The notes under the pieces are model-generated. The model ran no database searches and was not told where the DNA came from. It saw nothing but the letters and a program-made list of their open reading frames with translations. 36,991 bases of DNA from Bacteroidia bacterium. Lineage in GTDB: Bacteria > Bacteroidota > Bacteroidia > Bacteroidales > Prolixibacteraceae. This document shows positions 25,218-33,649 of the stretch, piece by piece (positions within the stretch are counted from its first letter, which is position 1; every line of letters starts with the position of its first letter). A program made the position numbers and the translations under genes. The stretch is taken from NCBI GenBank assembly GCA_026391655.1, contig JAPLDR010000051.1, forward strand, positions 1-36,991, given 5' to 3'.

Positions 25218-26729
25218 ATGATGGAAAAGAAATTCACCGGCGGATGGGCGCAGGGTGTCATTATCCGAAAGGAAATCGACAAATATTTGATTGATGGTAA
25301 GGACTTTATCAACGAAGAGGATATCTTTGCCCGACTTCATAAAAATATAAATCCGGATTCGAAACTGATCCGTGATATTCTTCAAAAATCACTTTCCATT
25401 AAAACACTTGCCCCCGATGAAACAGCCGCTTTGCTGAATGTGACCTCTCCCGAATTATGGGAAGAGATTTTTCAGGCAGCACTTGAAGTTAAGAAAAAAG
25501 TTTATGACAACCGGATTGTCTTTTTTGCACCGCTCTACTGTTCAAATTATTGTGTAAACAACTGTGCTTATTGTGGTTTCCGGGAGGCCAACAACCGTGA
25601 AGTAAGACGAATCCTTACCCTTGACGAGATCAGACGCGAAACCAGCTCGGTGTTGAATGAAGGTCACAAAAGACTGATTCTGGTATTCGGTGAACATCAG
25701 CTTTCAGATGTGGATTATATGTCAGCAGCAGTGAAAGCAGTTTACAGCGTTGAAGAACCGGCTCCGGTTTCGGGTCGCCCTTCATCAATCCGACGAGTCA
25801 ATATTAATGCCGCTCCCATGGAGATGGCCAAACTGAAAATTCTCAAAGAGGCTGGTATCGGTACTTATCAGGTGTTTCAGGAGACCTATCATCACAAAAC
25901 ATATCAGACGGTTCATCCTGCCAACACGCTTAAAGGTAATTATCTGTGGAGAATATATGCACTTCACCGGGCTATCGAAGCCGGGCTCGACGATGTTGCA
26001 ATCGGTGCACTCTTCGGATTGTACGACTGGCGTTTCGAAGTGATGGGGCTGTTATATCATACGCTTGATCTTGAGAGGCAATTTGGCATTGGTCCTCACA
26101 CCATCTCGTTTCCGCGTATGACTCCCGCGTCGGGCTCCGCCTTAAGTTCTGACTCCACCTATCATGTATCAGACGCCGATTTCAAAAAACTGGTTGCAGT
26201 ACTCCGACTCTCAGTGCCTACTGCCGGAATGATCGTCACAGCACGCGAAAAAGCCGGGATTAAAAAGGAAGTCATCCAACTGGGCTGCACACAAACTGAT
26301 GCATCAACACGCATTGGAATAGGAGCTTACAGTGATCAAAAAACAGAGAACGACCTCGATAAAAAACAGTTTACAATCGGTGATCCGCGCGATCTTGACG
26401 ATGTTATTCGGGAGGTTGGCAAAATGGGGTTTATTGCCTCCTTTTGCACTGCTGGTTACCGTTGCGGACGGACAGGCCAAACCATTATGGGAATGCTGAG
26501 CCATTGTGAAGAAGGTAAATTTTGCAAACTAAATGCTGTTTTAACTTTCCGTGAATACCTGAGTGATTATGCTTCCGCAGAGACACGTGAGGTCGGAGAA
26601 CCATTGATCCTAAAAGAGATCCGCGAAATTGAGACGATGGACTATTTCAAAAGCAAACCTCACCTTTTACAGAAATTCCGTAGCGAATACAGCGAAATTC
26701 TAAGTGGAAAAAGGGACTTGTATTTGTGA
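25218..26729 (+). CDS. hydG: HydG-family radical SAM tyrosine lyase with altered C-terminal cluster motif
   Basis: HydG cleaves tyrosine to give the CO and CN ligands that, bound to iron, are built into the [FeFe]-hydrogenase H-cluster. The 503-residue protein (start MMEKKFTGGW) has the radical SAM motif CVNNCAYC (Cys112, Cys116, Cys119) in PLYCSNYCVNNCAYCGF, then HydG-like sequence throughout (VFQETYHHKTYQTVHP, ARVN-type barrel strands, GPHTISFPRMTPASGS) and the C-terminal LTFREYLSDYASAETR and RDLYL. The auxiliary-cluster motif, CxxC-x22-C in HydG, here reads C410-T-A-G413-Y-R-C416 with the last Cys at 436: the second Cys is Gly (GGT at 26454-26456), and Cys416 and Cys430 are extra. No hydE, hydF or hydrogenase gene is in the window. 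It could be a functional variant or a divergent paralog. Confidence 0.9.
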   Translation: MMEKKFTGGWAQGVIIRKEIDKYLIDGKDFINEEDIFARLHKNINPDSKLIRDILQKSLSIKTLAPDETAALLNVTSPELWEEIFQAALEVKKKVYDNRIVFFAPLYCSNYCVNNCAYCGFREANNREVRRILTLDEIRRETSSVLNEGHKRLILVFGEHQLSDVDYMSAAVKAVYSVEEPAPVSGRPSSIRRVNINAAPMEMAKLKILKEAGIGTYQVFQETYHHKTYQTVHPANTLKGNYLWRIYALHRAIEAGLDDVAIGALFGLYDWRFEVMGLLYHTLDLERQFGIGPHTISFPRMTPASGSALSSDSTYHVSDADFKKLVAVLRLSVPTAGMIVTAREKAGIKKEVIQLGCTQTDASTRIGIGAYSDQKTENDLDKKQFTIGDPRDLDDVIREVGKMGFIASFCTAGYRCGRTGQTIMGMLSHCEEGKFCKLNAVLTFREYLSDYASAETREVGEPLILKEIREIETMDYFKSKPHLLQKFRSEYSEILSGKRDLYL

Positions 26730-26772
26730 GGGACCTGCGATGAAGAGACTTAGAGAGGGAGTGATAGAGCTT

Positions 26773-26843
26773 GTAACTATTTGAAAATATGTTAGTCAGC
26801 TGAATTGCGAAAAAAGCTTTCGTTGCGAACGAAAAATAGTTAC
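26773..26843. promoter_or_regulatory. Nested inverted repeats upstream of GH97 (possible operator or terminator)
   Basis: A 17-bp perfect palindrome with 3-base centre, TTTCGTTGCGAACGAAA (26818-26834), is enclosed by 9-bp inverted arms GTAACTATT (26773-26781) and AATAGTTAC (26835-26843). It starts 44 bases after the hydG stop and ends about 95 bases before the GH97 start. It could bind a dimeric regulator of GH97 or form a stem at the end of the hydG transcript. Confidence 0.4.
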
Positions 26844-26937
26844 CTTTTCAAACGAAAACTATCCAAATTATTCATCAGTTGGCTCTAAAAGATGATTTCT
26901 AAGGGAAAATGCATTATTAATTTTAATAACTAACTAT

Positions 26938-28878
26938 ATGCCATTCAGCAAATTAAAATTTAGCGTTCTATTTCTTTTGATTGCTTCCTTTTGTCATGCA
27001 CAAGATTTTCAGGTAATTTCGCCTGATAAAAAAATCAGCGTCGCTATCAAAAATGGAGAGACACTCAGCTATTCCGTGACGTTTAATGGTAAACCGGTAA
27101 TTCTTGAGTCAGCACTTGGCTTCGAATTTAAATCAGAACCGGCTATGTACAAAGGTTTTGCAGTGATGGACCGACAGGAACAGATCATCAATGAAACCTG
27201 GAAACCCGTAGTTAAATCAAAACATGCCGAGGTCGTCAATAATTCCAACGAATTGAAACTGATGTTCAAAGAAAAATCGGGACTAATGCGCCAAATGGAG
27301 CTATCTTTCCGCGTATTTAACGACGGAGTTGCGTTCAGGACAAAACTTTTCAGGAGCGAAAAGAATGGTCATCGGCAGATTACTAAAGAACTAACCACTT
27401 TTACCATTCCAGGCAATCCCAAAGCATGGGTGGTTGAATATGGAGGTTATTCAAGCTCGAATGAATCTGAATTTTTTGAACATCAGTTGAGCTATGTTTC
27501 GGATAAAACGATTGCAGGAATGCCATTTTTAATGGATTACGGCAATAAATGCTGGGTTGCCATTACTGAAGCCGTTATCGACAATTACCCTGCGTTTTAC
27601 ATCGGGACAAATGGTAAACAGAATGTCCTCACTACCAAACTTGTGCCACTACCAGGCGAAGAGGTCGCCGGTGTAAAAGCCCGTTTCGACGACGAAGTGT
27701 ATACACCATGGAGAGTGTTGATGATTGGTGAAACTCCCGGGAAATTGATTGAATCGGAGATCGTTCAGAACCTTAATGCACCGTGTGCCATTGCCGATCC
27801 ATCGTGGATCAAGCCGGGGATGAGTGCATGGGATCATTGGTGGAGTGGTGAGGTAAAAATGGAAATGCCTGTCATTAAGCAGTATATTGACTTTGCCTCA
27901 CAAATGGGATGGCCGTATATGCTCGTTGACTGGCAATGGTATGGAAAGTTCAATACACCCGAAGCCGACATCACAAAATGGGCTCCGCAGATTGACATGC
28001 CCGAAATTATTCGTTATGCTAAATCAAAAAATGTAAAAATCATTGTTTGGCTGTACAATAGCGATGTCAACCGCAATTCAGCCTACAAAAAAGCGTTTCC
28101 ATTGTATCATAAATGGGGCATAGCCGGTATAAAAATTGATTTTATGGATCGCGACGATCAGGATATGGTGAACTGGTATCACGACATCATTAAATGTGCA
28201 GCAGAGAATCACCTGATGGTTGATTTTCACGGAGCATTCAAACCCGATGGAATCATCCGTACCTATCCGAATATGATCACACGTGAAGGGGTGATGGGAA
28301 ACGAATACTACAAATTTTCGGAGAAAATGAGTCCTGAACACAATGTGAAACTGGCCTTTACGCGAATGCTTGCCGGACAGATGGACTACACACCCGGAGG
28401 TTTTCTGAATGTAACCAGGGAACAATTTAAGAAGCAGACTCCCGCAGTGGTATGGAATACCCGTGCTGCAGAACTATCAAAATTTGTGATCTATGAAAGT
28501 CCGCTGACTGTAGTATGCGACCATCCTGATAATATTCTGAATCAGCCCGGAGCCGATTTTTTGAAACTGGTTCCGACGACCTGGGACGATATCCATTTTA
28601 TCGACGGTTATCCGGGTGAATATGTCGCACTTGCCAAAAGAACCGGCAATGAATGGTTTATAGGCGTAATGAATAACAGCAAGGAGAAAGAGGTCGCGAT
28701 AAAATTAGATTTTATTTCAGTCGGAGAGCATATGATAGAGATTTGGGCAGATGCAAAGGATGCCAATAAGGAACCTAAAAATCTGAAAATCTCTTCACAA
28801 AAAGTAAAATCAGGAGATCTTGTTAAAATTAAACTGGCCAATAATGGCGGCTGGGTAGCAAGAATTACGACGCCTTAG
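26938..28878 (+). CDS. Glycoside hydrolase family 97 (exported, SusB-related)
   Basis: A 646-residue exported enzyme (signal peptide ending FCHAQ, about residue 22), the normal GH97 length. The N-terminal beta-sandwich (about 23-280), TIM barrel (about 290-570) and C-terminal beta domain (about 575-646) are all present. Barrel motifs are WDHWWSG (298-304), YMLVDWQWYG, IIVWLYN, GIAGIKIDFMDRDDQ, LMVDFHGAFKPDG and MITREGVMGNE. Asp401 in GIKIDF is the candidate nucleophile of the retaining subgroup, with Glu450 in TREG as candidate acid/base; this points to a retaining alpha-galactosidase-type member rather than inverting SusB, by analogy only. No SusC/SusD pair is nearby. A palindrome lies upstream. 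Confidence 0.93.
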   Translation: MPFSKLKFSVLFLLIASFCHAQDFQVISPDKKISVAIKNGETLSYSVTFNGKPVILESALGFEFKSEPAMYKGFAVMDRQEQIINETWKPVVKSKHAEVVNNSNELKLMFKEKSGLMRQMELSFRVFNDGVAFRTKLFRSEKNGHRQITKELTTFTIPGNPKAWVVEYGGYSSSNESEFFEHQLSYVSDKTIAGMPFLMDYGNKCWVAITEAVIDNYPAFYIGTNGKQNVLTTKLVPLPGEEVAGVKARFDDEVYTPWRVLMIGETPGKLIESEIVQNLNAPCAIADPSWIKPGMSAWDHWWSGEVKMEMPVIKQYIDFASQMGWPYMLVDWQWYGKFNTPEADITKWAPQIDMPEIIRYAKSKNVKIIVWLYNSDVNRNSAYKKAFPLYHKWGIAGIKIDFMDRDDQDMVNWYHDIIKCAAENHLMVDFHGAFKPDGIIRTYPNMITREGVMGNEYYKFSEKMSPEHNVKLAFTRMLAGQMDYTPGGFLNVTREQFKKQTPAVVWNTRAAELSKFVIYESPLTVVCDHPDNILNQPGADFLKLVPTTWDDIHFIDGYPGEYVALAKRTGNEWFIGVMNNSKEKEVAIKLDFISVGEHMIEIWADAKDANKEPKNLKISSQKVKSGDLVKIKLANNGGWVARITTP

Positions 28879-28904
28879 CGAATTGTTTTTGATGAGGCGG
28901 CTTG

Positions 28905-29017
28905 CTTCTGGCAACTGGTATTTGGCAGCTGGCTTTCGATTAAATTTTGATATCGTCAGCAATATTTTATTTTGAGCAACCGACATCATTAAGCCAGTTG
29001 CCATCCGCAATTACAGG
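28905..29017. repeat. GGCAACTGG / CCAGTTGCC word repeats in the GH97-Crp spacer
   Basis: TTCTGGCAACTGGTA and TTTGGCAGCTGGC (28905-28935) are followed by AAGCCAGTTGCCATCCGC (28991-29008) in opposite orientation. This gives a loose inverted arrangement between the GH97 stop and the Crp promoter. Confidence 0.5.
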
Positions 29018-29024
29018 TTCATAC

Positions 29025-29032
29025 TATCTTTG
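29025..29032 (+). promoter_or_regulatory. -7 promoter box of the Crp/Fnr regulator gene
   Basis: TATCTTTG is an exact TAnnTTTG match 22 bases before the start codon. No convincing -33 element at the usual spacing was found. Confidence 0.5.
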
Positions 29033-29054
29033 AATTTGGTTTTACGTCTATAAT

Positions 29055-29720
29055 ATGATGAGCGCTATGAATTTACCTGGTTTTGATGCTGAAATTCTTG
29101 AAAAAAGGTTCCCCTATTTCGAACCGGGGTTGCGTCAGGCGATTAGTCGTGAAGGCAGAATTACTGAACTGAACGAAGGAGATGAAATGATCCGTGAAGG
29201 ACAATACATCAAATCCTTTCCATTACTGCTCGAAGGGGTAGTTCGGGTCTGCCGCATGGATACTGAAGGGCGCGAACTGTTGCTATACTACCTCAATCCC
29301 GGTGAGGTTTGCGCGATGGCATTAACCTGCTGCATGGGGCATACAAAAAGCAATATCAGGGCTGTCACCGAAAGTAAAGTAACTCAGGTGCAGATTCCTG
29401 TTCCATGCCTCGATTTATGGATGGTGCAATTCCAAAGCTGGAAAGAGTTTATTATGTACGCCTACCGGAAAAGGTTTGACGAACTGCTTGAAACAATTGA
29501 TGGTATAGCATTCAAAAATATGGATGACCGGCTGATCAAATTTTTCGCTGACCGGTATCGTACGACAGGATCGACAATCTATAGCGGCACTCATCAGGAG
29601 ATTGCATTGTTGATGACCACCTCACGCGAAGTTGTATCACGATTGCTTAAGAAACTGGAACACGATCGGAAAATAATCATTTCAAGGAATAAAATTGACT
29701 TTACGTCATTGATTTCATAA
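29055..29720 (+). CDS. Crp/Fnr-family transcriptional regulator
   Basis: A 221-residue regulator with an N-terminal cyclic-nucleotide-binding-fold domain (about 25-125: ELNEGDEMIREGQYIKSFP, LLLEGVVRV, ELLLYYLNPGEVCAM) and a C-terminal winged helix with THQEIALLMTTSREVVSRLL as the DNA-reading helix-turn-helix. The cAMP phosphate-binding motif of true CRP is not present. Cys86, Cys92 and Cys93 (EVCAMALTCCMG) sit where related Bacteroidota proteins often have cysteines, but the Fnr four-Cys cluster is absent, so oxygen sensing is not supported. It lies between GH97 and the oxidoreductase remnant and could regulate either; this is context only. Confidence 0.93.
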   Translation: MMSAMNLPGFDAEILEKRFPYFEPGLRQAISREGRITELNEGDEMIREGQYIKSFPLLLEGVVRVCRMDTEGRELLLYYLNPGEVCAMALTCCMGHTKSNIRAVTESKVTQVQIPVPCLDLWMVQFQSWKEFIMYAYRKRFDELLETIDGIAFKNMDDRLIKFFADRYRTTGSTIYSGTHQEIALLMTTSREVVSRLLKKLEHDRKIIISRNKIDFTSLIS

Positions 29721-30175
29721 AAAGATATTTTCAATATCTAATTTATTGGAGTCTGGAAATTTTGTGTTGGAGATATGAAAGTCAAGCTTTTGGCGACAAG
29801 CATCTTGCAACTGGCAGCCTGCAGTTCGCAAGTAAAAAATCATTCTTGAAAAACCAATATAATCTCTTTTTAATGGAAATTAAGAAAGGAGACCAGTTTC
29901 TCTCATAACTCGTAGCAAAAAGCCAGCCGCCAGTTGCCAAAAGCCAGCGGCAAAAGTTTTTCATCTGTTCATTTCGTTTTAGTGAAATTTTTACTCAAAT
30001 TACTTTGAATTCTCCGATATTTAACTAATTTTGATACGAAATTCCTGAAAACCAAAATTCTACAAACCCAAAATCTTTTCAAAATAAAATAGACTCCGAC
30101 CAGACCATAGTCCTGAATAATCTCTCTTCCGCGTTGAATTGCTGCTGATTTCACAACTAACCCAAAATAGTTACC
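29721..30175. other. Non-coding spacer with inverted word repeats
   Basis: I find no real gene in these 455 bases. The open frame at 29782-29964 (minus) reads LLATGGWLFATS-type sequence, produced by the repeats and not a known protein. The left half carries the inverted word-repeat structure at 29787-29956; the right half is AT-rich, with no promoter I could support. Confidence 0.6.
29787..29956. repeat. Inverted GGCAACTGGC-type repeat pair around a 90-bp centre
   Basis: The left side (29787-29822) has CTTTTGGCGACAAGC and TTGCAACTGGCAGCCTGC; the right side (29921-29956) has AGCCAGCCGCCAGTTGCC and AAAGCCAGCGGCAAAAG. The reverse complement of the right side matches the left side in word order, so the unit could fold as one long imperfect hairpin. 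It may be a small MITE-like or repetitive palindromic element; no target-site duplication was identified. Confidence 0.5.
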
Positions 30176-31757
30176 ATGGATAAGCAAATGAAACAAAATG
30201 GAACAAATGAACCGCTTAAAAACAAAGGGCAAGCTCCTGGGTTTAGTACGGTCAATCGGAGGAGTTTTGTCGGAATCATTGCATCGACAGCAGCTGCAAT
30301 AACCATTGTGCCTCGCCATATTCTCGGTGGAATCGGATTTATAGCCCCAAGCGACAAAACCACACTCGCTTATATCGGAGTCGGGACTCAGGGACTCAGA
30401 GAATTACTCCCTCTTCTAAATATTCCTAAATTACAGATTATTGCAGTTTGTGATCCGCAAAAAGAAGCCACCGGCTATCTCGACTGGGGCAAAGACGGAC
30501 TCAGAGATGAAATCAGGAACAAACTAATTAATCCCGGATGGAGTTCGGGTGGAGATAATACGATCCCCGGAGGACGCGATAACGGAAAAGCAATTGTAGA
30601 TGAATTCTACCAAAAAAATCGTCCTGAGCAGAAGCTAAATGGTTGTAATGCATATGCCGATTTCAGGGAACTTTTCGAAAAGGAGAAAGATCTGGATGCA
30701 GTTAAAGTGATGACCCCGGACCATCTCCATGGCCTTATCGCAACTGCTGCGATTAAAAAAGGGAAGCACATCTCGATGCACAAACCATTATCAAACAGGT
30801 TACTCGAAGGAAAACAGGTGATTGAGCTGGCACGGAATAATCCTAAAGTTACGACCCATCTGATTCCGTGGGATTCCAATGGCTCGATGGAATTGGTGAT
30901 GAAATGGATTAAAGAAGGGAAAATCGGAAAGCTCGAAGAGGTACAACTGGTCGAATAGACCCGTGTGGCCGCAATACCCAACTTTGCCAACTGATACTCC
31001 TGCAGTACCTAAAGATTTCAATTGGGATTTATGGTTAGGACCCGAAGCCAACCGCCCTTATCATCCCAATTATACGAATATGGTTTTCAGGGGATGGTAC
31101 CATTTTGGCGGAGGATCGATGGCCGATATGGGTCATTATAGTCTTTGGACAGTATTTAAAGCGCTCGGGCTTGAATCTCCGACCATTATTGAGCCCAATT
31201 TAAGCCATGTTTGTGGTCTGCGTGAATCCACAGCGTTCCAGGTAAAAAACGACTTCTCCTTCCCAATAGCTTGCTCGGTAAGGTTTAAATATCCAGCAAA
31301 GGGATCACGACCAGCTGTTAATTTGTGTTGGTACGACGGCGGAATGCGTCCTCCGGTTCCAGAGGAGTTATTCGAAGATGACAAGGAATTACCAGCCGAA
31401 GGAATGATGTTCGTCGGGGATAAAGGAAAAATACTTGCAGGATTTCATGTCGATAACCCCAGGTTGATTCCTGAAAAACGGATGAAAGGGATAGAAACCA
31501 ACCCAGTTAGTACAAATATTGCCAAACCGACTGGTTTTCAGCTATTTTTGGACGCATGCCGGAACGGGAAACAATGCCCGGGCAGTTTCATCGAAGCGAT
31601 GCCGATCACCGAAGCGGTAAATCTCTATGCAGTTGCGCTCAGAGTTGGTCGTCTGCTGAAATACGATGGTTCAAAAATGCTAATCACCAATGTCCCCGAT
31701 GCCAACAAATATTTGTCGCGCGGGTATCGCTCAGGCTGGAGTCCTGAATCAATTTAA
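30176..31757 (+). pseudogene. Tat-exported Gfo/Idh/MocA oxidoreductase, split by a 2-bp deletion near 30944
   Basis: The first part (30176-30958) has a Tat signal with NRRSFVG (Arg28, Arg29), the NAD(P)-binding TLAYIGVGTQGLREL (about 63-77) and HKPLSNRLLEG, the family's catalytic-Lys loop. It stops at TAG right after GKLEEVQLVE. In the next frame the expected continuation appears: reading GTACxxAACTGGTCGAATAGA with two bases restored gives V-H/Q-N-W-S-N-R-P followed by VWPQYPTLP, and then WLGPEANRPYHPNYT, GSMADMGHYSLW and a normal C-terminus ending at 31757. Restoring two bases gives a 527-residue protein, right for the family. Such enzymes act on sugars or glycosides in Bacteroidota. The ATG at 30963 is not a natural start. 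Sequencing error is possible. Confidence 0.85.
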
Positions 31758-31816
31758 ACTGCCACGGGCAAAGTGGAGTTACATTTATAATCCTTAGAGA
31801 ACTAATAAACAAAAAC

Positions 31817-32686
31817 ATGAAAATCATCAGCAGAAGACAGTTTATCGGCAAGAGTATGCTGGGACTGGGTTCGGTCACCTTGTTATCGCAGCTCCCTTTG
31901 ACTGGCCGCGCTGACATGGTAAGTTCGCATCCGCGACATCCGGTTGGATTTCAGGTTTATACTATTCGGGAAATGTTGGTGAAAGATTTTCCGGGAACAT
32001 TAAAAATGATGGCAAAACTTGGTTATCAAGGGGTTGAAATGTGTTCTCCTCCGGGATATATCACCTCAGGATTTGAACCCCTTGTAAAAATGAAACCTGA
32101 ACTTATGCGAAAGATCATTACAGATGCCGGACTTTTGTGCGAAAGTTCGCATTTCACTTTTGGAGAATTAAAAGATAATCTTGGTGATCGCATTGAATTT
32201 GCGACAAAACTGGGATTAACACAAATGATCGCCTCGAGTTTCGGACTTCCAAAGGAGGCCACAATGAGTGACTGGTTAAAAGCTGCCGATCAATTGAATG
32301 AGATTGGTCTGAAAACGAAGAAAGCCGGCATACAGTTAGGATTTCACAATCATAATATGGAATTCGAAAAGATTGATGGAGAACTGATCTACGATGCATT
32401 ATTCAAACAATTTGATCCCGAATTGATTAAAATGCAGTTTCAGGTAGCCGTAATCAGTATTGGCTACAAGGCTTCAACCTATTTTTTGAAGTACCCCGGA
32501 CGATTTATTTCGGCACACCTGGCTGACTGGTCAACAAGTGAAAATAAGCAAGTTACTGTTGGAAAGGGAGTTGTAGACTGGGGAGAATTCTACAATGCCG
32601 CTGAAATTGGCGGGGTAAAGAATTTCTATGTCGAGATGGATATGGTTAATCTCAAAGATAGCGCAGTGAACATTCAAGCTATGTAG
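31817..32686 (+). CDS. Tat-exported sugar phosphate isomerase/epimerase-like TIM barrel
   Basis: A 289-residue protein with a Tat signal (SRRQFIGK, then a hydrophobic stretch ending near GRADM) and a xylose-isomerase-like AP endonuclease-2 barrel: PVGFQVYTIREML, LGYQGVEMCSPPGY, GLLCESSHFTFGEL, LGFHNHNMEFEKIDG, GRFISAHLADW and VKNFYVEMD. His and Glu residues in these strands are the usual metal ligands. It starts 59 bases after the broken oxidoreductase. The pairing of a Gfo/Idh/MocA enzyme and such an isomerase is common in sugar and glycoside oxidation clusters, where a keto-sugar intermediate is handled. Loss of the oxidoreductase would leave this enzyme without its partner. Confidence 0.9.
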   Translation: MKIISRRQFIGKSMLGLGSVTLLSQLPLTGRADMVSSHPRHPVGFQVYTIREMLVKDFPGTLKMMAKLGYQGVEMCSPPGYITSGFEPLVKMKPELMRKIITDAGLLCESSHFTFGELKDNLGDRIEFATKLGLTQMIASSFGLPKEATMSDWLKAADQLNEIGLKTKKAGIQLGFHNHNMEFEKIDGELIYDALFKQFDPELIKMQFQVAVISIGYKASTYFLKYPGRFISAHLADWSTSENKQVTVGKGVVDWGEFYNAAEIGGVKNFYVEMDMVNLKDSAVNIQAM

Positions 32687-32810
32687 AAGGGAAAAGGTTA
32701 TTTGACGATTGAAAATGGAAGCATGAAAGTTGCCAGTTGCGATCAGCACATTCTTCAAATCAACCAATCTATACGTCAAAGAGTAACAAATATTCTTGCC
32801 TAATTCAATT

Positions 32811-32851
32811 AAAAGCCGGTTGTGTGACAAAAGTTACTGACCGGCTTTTTT
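32811..32851 (+). terminator. Intrinsic terminator upstream of DUF6132
   Basis: AAAAGCCGGT (32811-32820) pairs perfectly with ACCGGCTTTT (32840-32849) around a 19-base loop, ending in a run of six T. It closes the isomerase transcript and separates it from the DUF6132 gene. Confidence 0.8.
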
Positions 32852-32884
32852 CGTTTCTGTTAATTTGTGTCGTAAATAAAAAAC

Positions 32885-33085
32885 ATGAAGAAATATCTGA
32901 TAAAATATCGGTTCAAAGTATTGTTTATCACATTAGGAGCAATAGCCGGACTGCTATACTGGCGATTCGTTGGCTGTACATCAGGCACATGCCCGATTAC
33001 TTCACACTGGTATACGAGCGGTGCCTACGGAATGTTGTTTGGCTGGCTGATCAGCGATTTATTCAAAAAAAAAATTATAGAATGA
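32885..33085 (+). CDS. Small DUF6132 membrane protein
   Basis: A 66-residue protein with two hydrophobic segments (about 11-28 and 46-60) around the conserved YWRFVGCTSGTCPITSHWYT loop, which carries two cysteines. This is the pattern of DUF6132 proteins, found in many Bacteroidota and other anaerobes and often near rhodanese or thioredoxin genes. The Cys-x4-Cys loop may take part in sulfur or redox chemistry (inference). A thioredoxin gene begins 89 bases downstream on the same strand, consistent with that idea. Confidence 0.85.
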   Translation: MKKYLIKYRFKVLFITLGAIAGLLYWRFVGCTSGTCPITSHWYTSGAYGMLFGWLISDLFKKKIIE

Positions 33086-33173
33086 TACGTTTTGGATACA
33101 ATTGGTTTCTGGCAACTCAAAACTCTTTAAAATGTTAATAATCATTTAATTATCAAACAAAATAAAGTAGGAA

Positions 33174-33596
33174 ATGAAGATCAATAAAATAGCTTCAATT
33201 TTTGTAATTCTGGTATTATCGACAATCTATTCATGCGGTACGGGTGTTAAAGGGAATAATAGTGTCGTGGCCGGAAACGAACTTAAAATAATCAACGATA
33301 TGGGAAATTTTAACGAAATCATTAATGGCAACACCCCGGTTCTTGTCGATTTTTATGCCGACTGGTGTGCCCCATGCAAAATGATGGCTCCAATTATGCA
33401 GCAGGTTTCCAGAGAGATGGAAGGGAAAGTCAAGGTGATCAAAGTCGATGTCGACAAAAATGAAGACGTTGCTCGTAAGTATCAGATTCGCAGTATTCCG
33501 ACAATGATTCTTTTCAAAAACGGGAAAGTTATGTGGCAAGGTGTAGGCGTAATGCAGGCCGACCAGATAAAAGCTATTATTCAGAAGAATAGTTAG
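33174..33596 (+). CDS. Lipoprotein thioredoxin
   Basis: A 140-residue protein with a lipoprotein signal (acylated Cys21 in TIYSCGTG) and a full thioredoxin domain: VLVDFYADWCAPCKMMAPIM with redox-active Cys65 and Cys68 (the CAPC variant of CGPC), VIKVDVDKN, and the cis-proline Pro109 in SIPTMILFKNG. Membrane anchoring places it in the periplasm or on the inner face of the outer membrane, where it would reduce disulfides or serve a sulfur-transfer partner, if electrons are supplied from the inner membrane. It may work with the two-Cys DUF6132 protein encoded just upstream. Confidence 0.93.
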   Translation: MKINKIASIFVILVLSTIYSCGTGVKGNNSVVAGNELKIINDMGNFNEIINGNTPVLVDFYADWCAPCKMMAPIMQQVSREMEGKVKVIKVDVDKNEDVARKYQIRSIPTMILFKNGKVMWQGVGVMQADQIKAIIQKNS

Positions 33597-33649
33597 TATC
33601 GGATTTATAATTGGGTGCTATAACTATTTGCCTTTGTGATTTTAACACA

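Noticed and set aside
29782-29964. Minus-strand 60-residue protein with LLATGGWLFATS
   Set aside because: It is the translation of GGCAACTGG-type repeats; similar spurious frames arise wherever these words cluster.
30963-31757. Independent gene starting at the ATG at 30963
   Set aside because: It lacks the Rossmann half of the Gfo/Idh/MocA fold, which is supplied by the upstream frame; the two are one gene broken by a frameshift.
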